A stretch of 18,035 bases of DNA from positions 1 to 18,035 of the forward strand of contig JAGCGE010000135.1 in assembly GCA_017649745.1 (NCBI GenBank), given 5' to 3'. This document shows, one piece after another, positions 10,660 to 18,035 of this stretch. The notes under the pieces are model-generated. The model saw nothing but the letters and a program-made list of their open reading frames with translations, had not been told where the DNA came from and did not search any database. Numbering within the stretch: position 1 is the first letter of the stretch; the number at the start of each line of letters is the position of its first letter. This stretch comes from Clostridiales bacterium. GTDB taxonomy: Bacteria > Bacillota_A > Clostridia > Saccharofermentanales > Saccharofermentanaceae. A program made the translations under genes and the position numbers.

Positions 10660-10983
10660 GTGTCTGAACGGATTATAAGAGACCTTACGGCATTCAAACG
10701 GGAACGGGCACATGTGTTGTCTATCATCGAATGTTACCGCAAGACACATAAGCCGGTGTATGTCTCATTCGAGAAGAATTTTGTATACGACTGGACGCTT
10801 AAGGAGGCACAGGACACCATCGCTATGGCTTATGGCAAACGTGCAGATACGCCGTTGAACGTGCTTGAGCGACTGTTAGTGAAGTATGACACATGGGCAC
10901 ATACAGAATCTCGGTCGGCGGAACAGTTCAAGGTGGCTGCTGCGGCAATAGAGGATCTTATTGACCTCATTCTTACGAGTTGA
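10660..10983 (+). CDS. Helical phage protein, unknown function (GTG start)
   Basis: 107 residues. GTG start at 10660, with AAAGGAGGTGAGAGAACG upstream; no better ATG exists in frame. The protein is predicted to be all-helical (AFKRERAHVLSIIECYRKTH; then LKEAQDTIAMAYGKRADTPL) with no membrane span. Family not recognised. It is followed 13 bases later by a DUF6353-like gene and has no promoter of its own, so it depends on read-through of the hairpin at 10604. Confidence 0.75.
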   Translation: MSERIIRDLTAFKRERAHVLSIIECYRKTHKPVYVSFEKNFVYDWTLKEAQDTIAMAYGKRADTPLNVLERLLVKYDTWAHTESRSAEQFKVAAAAIEDLIDLILTS

Positions 10984-10996
10984 AAGGAGAAATCAC

Positions 10997-11809
10997 ATGA
11001 ATCTGGGCAGAATTGTTAAGGGTTTATCCAGAACTGTGGAACGACACAGTCCTGAAATCCTTACCGGAATCGGTATCGCAGGCTTCATTACGGCTGTTGT
11101 GCTTGCGGTAAAGGCTACACCGAAAGCCGAAGAACTCATTGTGGAGGCGGAGGACGAAAAGGAAGACGTGCTTACTCCTATCGAGACGGTCAAAGCGGCA
11201 TGGAAACCGTACGTACCCGCCGCAATCACCATCGTTGCGTCTACTGCGTGTGTTGTCGGAGCGGCAAAGATCAATAACAGACGAAACACGGAACTCGCAA
11301 CCGCTTATGCTATTTCTCAGGCCATGGTGAAGCGATATCAGGATAAAACCAGGGAAATCGCAGGCGAAGAAAAGGCAAAAGAGATCGATACGGCAGTGAA
11401 ACAGGAGACGGCAAAGAGTCCGATGGTTCAAGAAGCCGTTAAGACGCTTCCAAAATCATCTTCAATGGGTATGCAACCATGGATTGATACCATGTCTAAC
11501 ACTCCGTTCTATGCTACGACATTGATGATTAAGGATGCAGAGGTGTCGTTGAATCAGCGTCTGTACACGGCATCCGAACCGTACGTTACAGTGAATGACC
11601 TGTACGACGAGCTCAATGAGAAAGGTGTGTATCCGCCTCTTAAGCACACTTCTATCGGAAATATGCTTGGATGGTATCCTGAAAACGGAGGAATCGCGTT
11701 TCATATGGACGTTGATGGTGTTCCGCTCGAATTGGATCGCTGGGAAGACGGCACACCATGTTATGTGATGTCATTCAAGTACGGCCATCAGCCTGAAACA
11801 CTCGAATAA
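10997..11809 (+). CDS. DUF6353-like phage membrane protein, paralogue B
   Basis: 270 residues. The ATG at 10997 follows TGAAAGGAGAAATCAC; an in-frame ATG at 10961 lies inside the previous gene. The family hallmarks are clear: HSPEILTGIGIAGFITAVVL (TM1, about 20-38), AVKATPKAEELI, LTPIETVKAAWKPYVPAA, a second span (about 72-89), then RRNTELATAYAIS and a C-terminal soluble domain with a VTVNDLYDELN segment and a Gly/Trp-rich end. It is the closest of the three paralogues to the family as I remember it. Function unknown. Its position between early genes and the replication operon suggests a membrane-associated step of replication. Confidence 0.8.
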   Translation: MNLGRIVKGLSRTVERHSPEILTGIGIAGFITAVVLAVKATPKAEELIVEAEDEKEDVLTPIETVKAAWKPYVPAAITIVASTACVVGAAKINNRRNTELATAYAISQAMVKRYQDKTREIAGEEKAKEIDTAVKQETAKSPMVQEAVKTLPKSSSMGMQPWIDTMSNTPFYATTLMIKDAEVSLNQRLYTASEPYVTVNDLYDELNEKGVYPPLKHTSIGNMLGWYPENGGIAFHMDVDGVPLELDRWEDGTPCYVMSFKYGHQPETLE

Positions 11810-11816
11810 TCGCATA

Positions 11817-11840
11817 CGCGAAATTTGCAAACAGTATTAT
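11817..11840 (+). promoter_or_regulatory. Early promoter copy 16 (last)
   Basis: CGCGAAATTTGCA, five bases, TATTAT, then GGG. It is the last recognisable copy. Everything from 11894 to the right edge appears to depend on it, or on read-through. Confidence 0.75.
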
Positions 11841-11893
11841 GGGAAGACATCCCGCAATTCAAAATTTTCTTAAAATTGAAAGGAAGGTTTATT

Positions 11894-12319
11894 ATGGAAA
11901 ACAACAACGAAATCATGAACAACGAGGTCATGGAGACCGAAGCAACGACATTCGAAGTTATGGACAACAACTGCGAGGTTCGCAATACAGAGGAACCGGT
12001 GTATTATCCGGACGCCACGAACGACGATTCTCACGGTCCGAATAAGCTGCTGATTGCAGCAGGTATCGGCGCAGCACTGTTCGTCGCCAAGAAGGCGAAG
12101 GACAAGATTAAGCCGAGACTTGAAGCACGGAAGCAGAAGAAGGAACGGGAGGAGAAGGAGCGTATCCTGGCTGTCCTGAAAGAAACTGGACTCGTACAGG
12201 AACCCACGGAAGTGGTCAAGGCTGAAGAAACCGTTGCTGCTACGGAACCGAAGACCGAAGAGGTTCAGACGACGGCGAATCCTGAAACCCCCGCAACGGA
12301 GGAAAAGAAGGAAGGCTAA
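11894..12319 (+). CDS. Membrane-anchored acidic phage protein
   Basis: 141 residues. The ATG at 11894 follows TTGAAAGGAAGGTTTATT; an upstream in-frame ATG (11825) lies in the promoter. Residues 1-50 are acidic, Asn/Glu-rich and disordered. A short hydrophobic span (about 51-66, KLLIAAGIGAALFVAKKA) precedes a strongly basic helix (KPRLEARKQKKEREEKER), and the last 45 residues are Glu/Thr/Pro-rich. One-span anchor with two disordered tails; family not identified. It is the first gene of the long downstream operon. Confidence 0.75.
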   Translation: MENNNEIMNNEVMETEATTFEVMDNNCEVRNTEEPVYYPDATNDDSHGPNKLLIAAGIGAALFVAKKAKDKIKPRLEARKQKKEREEKERILAVLKETGLVQEPTEVVKAEETVAATEPKTEEVQTTANPETPATEEKKEG

Positions 12320-12334
12320 GATGTCTACAAAGCT

Positions 12335-12375
12335 GAGGGCACTCATCACGAGTGCTCTTCGCTTTTTGTTTTTGA
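12335..12375 (+). terminator. Hairpin between 11894 and 12390 genes
   Basis: GCACTC (12339-12344) pairs with GAGTGC (12350-12355), extended outwards by G-T, G-C and A-T pairs, then a T-rich run to about 12373. No promoter follows, so it probably attenuates rather than ends the operon. Confidence 0.6.
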
Positions 12376-12389
12376 AAGGAGTGAATCGA

Positions 12390-13040
12390 ATGCCTATCGA
12401 AGGTAATTCTCATAAGGCTAAGGAGATTGGGAAGACCGAACGCACACTGAAACCGGTTGTCGACAGCAGCACCGAGAAATCGAAACCGGGATTCCTCGAA
12501 AAGTGGCTCAAGGATGATGGAAAAACCATCAAGGATTTCTTCATCGAGTCTATCGTGCTTCCGGGTATTCTCGATAGTATCTCTGGTATCGGCGAGATCA
12601 TCATCGACGGGTTCACTGATGGTATCAGTGCTTTGTTCGAGAAGAATGGTTTTGAAACGACCGGAAGCAGAGGTCGTTCCAGCCATACCGACTACACTAA
12701 ATCGTCTAAACGGAGGAGTAGACGTGATCGGGATTACGATGATGACGACTATGATGATTCCATCCGATATGATAACGTACGTGTCAAGAACGAGCGGGAA
12801 GCAAGAAGAGTCATTGAGGAGCTCAAAGCGCTTGTCGCAGACCGGGATTATGGTTATGCGACAGTAGCCAACCTCTATGAACTGACCGGAAATAAGGACT
12901 ATGTAACACATCCGGATCATAATCATGGATGGACGAAGCTCGATCATAACACCAGCGACTATTACGTATATACAAAACATCGGGAGAAGCCGTATCTGCT
13001 TAGACTCCCGGTTCCGAAAGACATCTCACCATTTCTGTAA
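12390..13040 (+). CDS. Conserved phage protein with an Arg/Asp-rich centre
   Basis: 216 residues. The ATG at 12390 follows GAAAGGAGTGAATCGA; in-frame ATGs at 12234 and 12321 lie in the previous gene and in the hairpin. The order is a charged N-terminus, an amphipathic or hydrophobic segment (about 51-75, FIESIVLPGILDSISGIGEI), a low-complexity Ser/Arg/Asp region (about 94-128, including YDDDDYDDS), and a C-terminal domain with EARRVIEELKALV, YATVANLYELTG and a W-K-L-D finish. I recall the C-terminal domain in proteins of unknown function in phages of Firmicutes and Actinobacteria. The membrane-active segment and disordered centre suggest a scaffold-like role (inferred). Confidence 0.8.
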   Translation: MPIEGNSHKAKEIGKTERTLKPVVDSSTEKSKPGFLEKWLKDDGKTIKDFFIESIVLPGILDSISGIGEIIIDGFTDGISALFEKNGFETTGSRGRSSHTDYTKSSKRRSRRDRDYDDDDYDDSIRYDNVRVKNEREARRVIEELKALVADRDYGYATVANLYELTGNKDYVTHPDHNHGWTKLDHNTSDYYVYTKHREKPYLLRLPVPKDISPFL

Positions 13041-13052
13041 AGGAGAATTCAT

Positions 13053-14021
13053 ATGAAAGGCAATCTGTTAGCCTCTGTTAAGGGGTTCATCTCCAGTACG
13101 AGCTGGAAAATCGAAAAGCATGCACCGGAAATCTTCCTGTGTGTCGGTATCGTGTCTACAATCGGATCGGTTGTGGCTGCGGTGAAGTCTACGCCGAAAG
13201 CAAACGCCATCATCGAAGAACATAAGCAGCAGATGGCGGTCGTCCATAAGTGTTCTGAAACAGGTCTGTCGCTCGATAAGGAGACGGGTAAGAACGTCGA
13301 GTACACTAAGACTGATCTCAAGAACGACACCATTTCTATCTATGCGAAGACCGGTTGGAAGCTCATGAAGCTGTTTACTCCGACGGCTCTTCTCGTTGGT
13401 GCTTCTATCGTATCTCAGGTCTGCGGGTATAAGGTGCTGTCTCAGCGTCTGGCAGCGGCTTCTGCTGCATACGCGGCCCTTGCTACGAAATTCAAAGAAT
13501 ACCGCAAGCGTGTGGCTGAGAAAATCGGAATCGAAGACGAGAAGAAGCTCTGTCATGGTGTGAAAGCAAAAGAAATCACCACGACGGCAGTCGACGAAAA
13601 TGGAAACCCGGTCGAAGGGAAGGATGTTGTGTATATCGCAGACGATGACGATTACACTGGCATCTTCTCTCAGTTCAACCGCGATGGCGTCCTTAACCCG
13701 AACTGGTATCCGGACAGTGAACAGAACCTTACTACACTTCGAATCAAACAGGACTACTGGACTAAGGTTCTTAGATGTCGTAAAGGAAAGCCGGTGACAC
13801 TTAATGAGGTGCGTTCAGACCTTGGTCTCAGTCCGACTCAGAAAGGACAGGCGACTGGATGGGTGTATGCGCCCGATAACCCGAGGCATATCGGCGATAA
13901 CGAGATCAATTTCGGACTCGATCCGATTCTCAGAGCTTACCGCAATGGCGAGGAGATGCCGGACGAGAATAGTTTTGTTCTTGATTTCAATGTCGATGGT
14001 AATATCATCTACGCATTCTAA
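13053..14021 (+). CDS. DUF6353-like phage membrane protein, paralogue C
   Basis: 322 residues, with AAAGGAGAATTCAT before the ATG. It shares with the 9369 and 10997 products an N-terminal KHAPEIFLCVGIVSTIGS span, then AAVKSTPKANAIIEE, a second span after a longer insert (about 108-124, FTPTALLVGASIVSQVCG), QRLAAASAAYAAL and a long soluble C-terminus. It differs by an extra segment of about 35 residues between the spans and a larger C-terminal domain (WYPDSEQNLTTLRIKQDYW, VTLNEVRSDLGL). It is the most divergent of the three. Function unknown; an inner-membrane location is likely. Confidence 0.8.
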   Translation: MKGNLLASVKGFISSTSWKIEKHAPEIFLCVGIVSTIGSVVAAVKSTPKANAIIEEHKQQMAVVHKCSETGLSLDKETGKNVEYTKTDLKNDTISIYAKTGWKLMKLFTPTALLVGASIVSQVCGYKVLSQRLAAASAAYAALATKFKEYRKRVAEKIGIEDEKKLCHGVKAKEITTTAVDENGNPVEGKDVVYIADDDDYTGIFSQFNRDGVLNPNWYPDSEQNLTTLRIKQDYWTKVLRCRKGKPVTLNEVRSDLGLSPTQKGQATGWVYAPDNPRHIGDNEINFGLDPILRAYRNGEEMPDENSFVLDFNVDGNIIYAF

Positions 14022-14048
14022 CGTGTGAATTAAGAAAGGAGAAACAAA

Positions 14049-14282
14049 ATGGAGATTCTGGCAGGATATGCGTTGTTTGCTGTTTTCGTAGTCGTCATTA
14101 TATCGATTATTCTGTTCAACATTGATATGGTGAAGAGAGATACAAGAAAGGAAGAACGGCAGAAAGCGCGTCAATATGCTCACAACCTTGCGGAACGAGA
14201 ATTCAACCGCATGGTACGAGACGTTGAATTCAAAGTCACTCAGAAGATGATTATATCTAATGAGAGTGACATCAAATGGTGA
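14049..14282 (+). CDS. Small N-anchored membrane protein with a charged helix
   Basis: 77 residues, with AAGAAAGGAGAAACAAA before the ATG. An N-terminal hydrophobic anchor (about 3-24, ILAGYALFAVFVVVIISIIL) is followed by a long basic, then mixed-charge helix (KRDTRKEERQKARQYAHNL). Its topology matches many small proteins in this region. The next gene starts 13 bases downstream with a strong ribosome site, so the two are co-translated. Family and function not recognised. Confidence 0.75.
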   Translation: MEILAGYALFAVFVVVIISIILFNIDMVKRDTRKEERQKARQYAHNLAEREFNRMVRDVEFKVTQKMIISNESDIKW

Positions 14283-14295
14283 GGAGGCCATTTTT

Positions 14296-14805
14296 ATGAA
14301 CGGGAAAACGTTTTTTGCCTTCGTGACCGGCGCTATTGTCGGTGCAGCAGGTGCATGGGTATACTTCAACAAGAAATATTTCGGCGGTTCTACTGATCCT
14401 GTGGAGGAAGAGCAAATCGACCCTCCTAAAGCCATCAGACAGCCGAAGAAAGAGACTATCGAAGACAGCGTCCCTGATGAAGACCTCAAGGTGAACTATC
14501 AGAAGCTCGCAAAACAGTATACCACTGAGGAAGAGGATCGATCGAAGGAGCCGTATGTCATCAACCCTGATGACTATAACGATGGTACTGTTCCGTACCA
14601 TGTTGTATACAGCTACTTCGAGGATGGCGTTGTCACCGATGAACACGAAAATATCGTAGAGGATACCGACGAGGCCATTGGTGAAGACTTCGTGAATTAT
14701 TTCGGAGACACGGATCTCGCATATGTTCGTAACGAGCACCGGAGATGTGATTACGAAATTCTTCGTATGGGGTGCTGCTACAATGAGCCTCCTGAAGAGG
14801 AGTAA
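14296..14805 (+). CDS. Conserved N-anchored phage protein, unknown function
   Basis: 169 residues. The ATG at 14296 follows GAGGAGGCCATTTTT; an earlier in-frame ATG at 14260 is inside the preceding gene. One N-terminal span (about 6-23, FFAFVTGAIVGAAGAWVYF), an acidic Pro-rich linker (about 34-60), then a conserved domain with EPYVINPDDYND, a tyrosine-rich strand (VVYSYFEDGVVTDEHENIV) and a C-terminal YVRNEHRRCDYEILRM. I recognise this architecture, especially the DGVLTDD-like and VRNE-RxCDYEI motifs, from a protein common in Clostridia phage early operons. Its function is unassigned. Confidence 0.8.
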   Translation: MNGKTFFAFVTGAIVGAAGAWVYFNKKYFGGSTDPVEEEQIDPPKAIRQPKKETIEDSVPDEDLKVNYQKLAKQYTTEEEDRSKEPYVINPDDYNDGTVPYHVVYSYFEDGVVTDEHENIVEDTDEAIGEDFVNYFGDTDLAYVRNEHRRCDYEILRMGCCYNEPPEEE

Positions 14806-14811
14806 TGAATA

Positions 14812-15351
14812 GTGAATAGAAAGGAAATAAAACAGGAGTATTTCCGTTGGCTCTGTCATTTCATCGATGTCAGGGATTACGGTAAACTCCTGTCTTTCCT
14901 GTTCTCAGTTGACTTCGATTACACGCTGCCGATGGATGGTAACAGATACGAAGACGGGATCAATCTGAGATACAGGTTCGCAGATGAGAAAAAATACCAC
15001 TATCGACACATTTCGGCATGGTTGGATGATGTACCGTGTTCCATGCTTGAAATGATGGTGGCATTATGCCTGCGAATTGAGGAACACATCACAGGAGATC
15101 CAGAAGTTGGTGATCGAACTACCAATTGGTTCAAAGCCATGCTCAAAAGTTCTGGTTTGGATGAAATGGATAACGATCACTTCGATCAGACCGTTGCAAG
15201 TAAGATTGTCCGAGATGTGATTCAGCGCAGATACGGACGAAACGGTGATGGCGGTCTATTCCGTCTTCGCCGCAACAGAAGAGACCTCAGACATGTCGAA
15301 ATATGGTATCAAGCCATGTGGTATATCGACGAGGTTCTCAATATCAAATAA
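14812..15351 (+). CDS. Conserved phage protein, unknown function (GTG start)
   Basis: 179 residues. GTG start at 14812; AGAGGAG at the end of the previous gene serves as the ribosome site. No membrane span. Distinctive segments are YFRWLCHFIDVRDYGKLLSF, then PMDGNRYEDGINLRYRF, CSMLEMMVALCLRIEEHI and VEIWYQAMWYIDEVL. I recall this arrangement from a conserved phage protein often placed just before the replication genes in Clostridia phages. It may assist replication, but this is inferred from position. Several His, Asp and Glu residues could bind metal, yet no nuclease motif is evident. Confidence 0.8.
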   Translation: MNRKEIKQEYFRWLCHFIDVRDYGKLLSFLFSVDFDYTLPMDGNRYEDGINLRYRFADEKKYHYRHISAWLDDVPCSMLEMMVALCLRIEEHITGDPEVGDRTTNWFKAMLKSSGLDEMDNDHFDQTVASKIVRDVIQRRYGRNGDGGLFRLRRNRRDLRHVEIWYQAMWYIDEVLNIK

Positions 15352-15367
15352 CAGGAGGAACTTAATC

Positions 15368-15673
15368 ATGCTTAAAAATGCTTTTGTGCTGAAAACCGAT
15401 GATATGCACGAAGTTGTTCGGCTCATCGATAGTAATTTCGACGTGTTTGCCGATTGTGTAAACGCTAATCATCAAGCAATCAACAAGCTTATGAAGAAGA
15501 CACGATTCAAGGCGTCAAAGGTTAGCGTGTTTCTGCTTGCTGTTGCCGGAATCACGTATATCGTAAAAAACGAGAGTGACAAACAGGATCTCAATTATCA
15601 GCTTCTTGAGATGGATAAGAGGATCCGCTTCAGTAATGAACATAACTCTGATACGAATACAGAACTCATCTAA
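15368..15673 (+). CDS. Small single-span membrane protein
   Basis: 101 residues. The ATG at 15368 follows AACAGGAGGAACTTAATC; a longer in-frame reading from 15245 lies inside the previous gene. A helical soluble N-terminus (about 1-46) is followed by one hydrophobic span (about 52-66, VSVFLLAVAGITYIV) and a charged tail. Family not recognised. It lies 17 bases before the replication fusion protein, in the same operon. Confidence 0.75.
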   Translation: MLKNAFVLKTDDMHEVVRLIDSNFDVFADCVNANHQAINKLMKKTRFKASKVSVFLLAVAGITYIVKNESDKQDLNYQLLEMDKRIRFSNEHNSDTNTELI

Positions 15674-15690
15674 AATAAAGGAGGCTGCGT

Positions 15691-18035
15691 ATGTTAGATT
15701 TCTTACATATTGACACTCGCAGCAAGAAACGGGATGGACGAAAAGTCATAGAAGTCAAGCCGAAGTTCAATGTTCGGAAAGTACAGGACCTAATGATCCG
15801 AGGTGGAGACTTCTATGCCGTATATGATGGGGAATCTGGTCTATGGTCTACAGACGAAGACGTTCTCATCACCATGGTAGATGCCGAAGTCCGGAAAGTT
15901 TACAAACAAACCAAGGAAAAATATCCAGAAGAAATCGTTGAGCCTCTGTATATGATGGACTCAGACAGTGGAAGTATTGACCGATGGCATAAGTACGTCC
16001 AAAGACAATGTCGAGACAACTTTCACCCATTAGATGATGATCTTTGTTTCAGTAACACCAATTTGTCACGAGAGAGTTACGTTTCGAAATCGTTAAAATA
16101 TCCGTTAGAGCGAGGTTCCCATGATTCGTGGGATAAACTCGTTGGTACGCTATATGACGAGAAAGAACGTCACAAGATAGAATGGTGTATCGGGGCTATC
16201 GTTACCGGTGCGAGCAAGAAATTGCAGAAATTCCTCGTCTTCTATGGTGATCCCGGAACAGGCAAGTCGACCATCATCGGTATTATCGAGGAGTTGTTTA
16301 AGGGATACGTAACAACATTCGATGCGAAGGCTCTCGGTTCTGCTAATGCTCAGTTCGCACTTGAACCGTTCAAAGACAATCCGCTCGTAGCTATACAACA
16401 TGATGGTGATTTGAGCCGGATTGAGGACAATACTCGTCTTAACTCACTCGTAGCTCATGAAAAGATGACTATGAATGCCAAGTATGAGAAAATGTACCCG
16501 ACGGCGTTCAAGTCATTCCTTATCATGGCTTCGAATAAGCCGGTTAAGATAACTGACATGAAATCGGGTATCTTGAGACGACTTATCGATGTGACCCCTA
16601 CCGGTAACACCTTGCCGAAGCGCGAGTACGAACGTGCAAAAAAGGGCATAGAGTTCGAACTCGGAGCGATTGCATACCATTGCAAAGAAGTGTTTGAAGC
16701 CGATCCGGGTTTCTATGACAGATACACACCTCTTAGAATGATGGGTGCATCGAACGACTTTTATAACTTCATGCTGGATTCGTTCCATGTGTTCTATAAG
16801 CACGACGGAACGACTCAGAAAGCGGCATGGGAGATGTATAAAACATGGGTTGAAGAAGCAAAGGTCTCATTCCCTCTGTCATTACGGTTGTTCAAAGAGG
16901 AATTGAGGTCGTACTTCTGGGATTACTCAGAGCGCTATCTGGTCGATGGTGAACGTGTCCGAAGCTATTACCATGGTTTCAGAGCGGATAAGTTCGATTC
17001 CGAGATGCTTGATGATGGTGAGGGCACCAATTATGAGACACCGGAAGTAATCTTGCCGGATACATGGCTCAAACTGAAAGAGCAACACAGCTTGCTTGAC
17101 GACGAGTGTGCTGATTGTCCGGCTCAGTACGCTAACAAGTACGAAACACCGAAAGTGAGTTGGGACAAGGTTACGACAACACTCAAGGACATCGATACTG
17201 GCAAGATTCATTATGTACAGATTCCCGAATCACATATCGTGATTGACTTCGATATACCGGACGCTGATGGTAATAAGTGTCTGGAGAAGAATATTGAAGC
17301 GGCATCGAAATGGCCACAGACCTATGCCGAAACAAGCAAATCGGGCGGCGGTCTTCATTTACACTACTTCTACAATGGCGACGTATCGTTGCTGAACAGA
17401 ATATATGAAGACCATGTAGAAATCAAGGTTTACACGGGCAATCAAAGCCTCAGGAGAAAGTTGACATTATGTAACGGTCTCCCGATAGCGACTATCTCCT
17501 CTGGCTTACCATTAAGAGAGGAGAAGAAGAAAACTATGGCTGTAAACCTGAATAACGTACAGTCTGAAAAAGGGTTACGGACGACCATCAAGAAAGCACT
17601 TGCGAAAGAGATTCACGGTGATACCACATCAAATGTGAACGCCATCAAATGGGCACTCGACAATGCCTATGAGAGCGGGAAATCATATGATGTGTCTGAT
17701 CTCTATGGTGCAGTGCTTGCGTTTGCGGCTAACTCTACGAATCAGGCTGAAACGAATATTAGAACCGTTTCTAAGATGCACTTTAAAAGCGAGGAAGCGT
17801 CTGAGAACCATGATCTCGCTGATGCACCGATCGTCTTCTATGACGTCGAGGTATTTCCGAACCTGTTCCTTGTAAACTGGAAGTACATCGAGCCGGAATC
17901 GAACAGCTTTGAGGATATCATCAAAGCCATTCATGAAGCTCGAACGAAACCGGTTATGAGGATGATTAACCCGTCTCCGGCAGACATCGAGAAGCTGCTT
18001 AAGAACCGTCTCATCGGCTTCAACTGTCGCCGTTA
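15691..18035 (+). CDS. Phage replication fusion: SF3 helicase, AEP primase and DNA polymerase (3' partial)
   Basis: ATG at 15691 after AAAGGAGGCTGCGT; the frame is open to the right edge, giving 781 visible residues. Residues about 1-165 are a lead-in domain. An SF3/D5-type helicase follows: Walker A GDPGTGKST at 186-194, an acidic Walker B-like LVAIQHDGD (232-240), a motif C-like FLIMASNKP with N282, and RR at 296-297 as a possible Arg finger. A primase of the archaeo-eukaryotic type comes next: D519-F-D521, SGGGLHLHY at 551-559 and E577-I-K579. The end matches the 3'-5' exonuclease of phage DNA polymerases: YDVEVFPNLF with D718 and E720, and IGFNCRRY with N778. The polymerase domain should lie beyond the edge. 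It would unwind, prime and copy phage DNA in one chain. Confidence 0.9.
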   Translation, partial: MLDFLHIDTRSKKRDGRKVIEVKPKFNVRKVQDLMIRGGDFYAVYDGESGLWSTDEDVLITMVDAEVRKVYKQTKEKYPEEIVEPLYMMDSDSGSIDRWHKYVQRQCRDNFHPLDDDLCFSNTNLSRESYVSKSLKYPLERGSHDSWDKLVGTLYDEKERHKIEWCIGAIVTGASKKLQKFLVFYGDPGTGKSTIIGIIEELFKGYVTTFDAKALGSANAQFALEPFKDNPLVAIQHDGDLSRIEDNTRLNSLVAHEKMTMNAKYEKMYPTAFKSFLIMASNKPVKITDMKSGILRRLIDVTPTGNTLPKREYERAKKGIEFELGAIAYHCKEVFEADPGFYDRYTPLRMMGASNDFYNFMLDSFHVFYKHDGTTQKAAWEMYKTWVEEAKVSFPLSLRLFKEELRSYFWDYSERYLVDGERVRSYYHGFRADKFDSEMLDDGEGTNYETPEVILPDTWLKLKEQHSLLDDECADCPAQYANKYETPKVSWDKVTTTLKDIDTGKIHYVQIPESHIVIDFDIPDADGNKCLEKNIEAASKWPQTYAETSKSGGGLHLHYFYNGDVSLLNRIYEDHVEIKVYTGNQSLRRKLTLCNGLPIATISSGLPLREEKKKTMAVNLNNVQSEKGLRTTIKKALAKEIHGDTTSNVNAIKWALDNAYESGKSYDVSDLYGAVLAFAANSTNQAETNIRTVSKMHFKSEEASENHDLADAPIVFYDVEVFPNLFLVNWKYIEPESNSFEDIIKAIHEARTKPVMRMINPSPADIEKLLKNRLIGFNCRR

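Noticed and set aside
4196..11840. A CRISPR array or dispersed mobile repeat
   Set aside because: The repeated units are promoters with variable spacing between copies, each ahead of a gene; there are no regular spacers, cas genes or transposase.
12321..12390. An ATG at 12321 as the start of the 12390 gene
   Set aside because: It has a weak ribosome site and would translate through a terminator-like hairpin and T tract; the ATG at 12390 has GAAAGGAG in the correct place.
14012..14035. A seventeenth early promoter copy before the 14049 gene
   Set aside because: CGC is present at the right distance from TTAAGA, but the RCA half is missing (CGT instead) and the -10 is poor.

Overview
The window is phage DNA. 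It looks like a temperate tailed phage of a Gram-positive, Clostridia-type gut bacterium. The grounds are near-consensus AAAGGAGG ribosome binding sites, sigma-A-type promoters, and many small protein families that I recognise from memory as typical of Clostridia prophages (no search was run). Almost every gene is rightward and tightly packed; only the repressor and integrase run leftward.

Layout. 1-1770: end of the virion-structural region, with a Gly/Cys-rich protein cut by the left edge, a Cys-rich decoration-like protein and a Ser/Arg-rich protein. 1771-1985: intergenic region with direct and inverted repeats, a convergent terminator and a likely attP. 1986-3689 (minus strand): a tyrosine integrase with an N-terminal zinc ribbon, then an XRE-type repressor. 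3690-3950: divergent switch region with an operator-like palindrome and a 121-base foldback. 3885-11840: about twenty small early genes, mostly each with its own promoter and terminator; many encode single-span membrane proteins. 11894-15673: a long co-oriented operon of phage proteins of unknown function with no further copies of the early promoter. 15691 to the right edge: a very large replication protein joining an SF3 helicase, an archaeo-eukaryotic-type primase and the exonuclease start of a DNA polymerase.

The most unusual feature is a family of 16 near-identical promoters between 4196 and 11840. Each has CGC, seven bases, (G/A)CA, five bases and then a TATAAT-like -10, with no spacing variation, and no TTGACA-type -35. 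The first copy drives a gene for an ArpU/RinA-like regulator, the obvious candidate to recognise the rest. Two of these promoters start transcripts whose leaders fold like tRNAs but whose anticodon loops are only 3 and 4 bases. In many of the small units the stop codon sits inside the terminator hairpin.

Sequence on both sides of the integrase reads as one continuous phage genome (structural genes left, early genes right). The attP region therefore appears intact, so this is probably a circular, packaged or extrachromosomal phage form rather than an integrated prophage cut at att sites.
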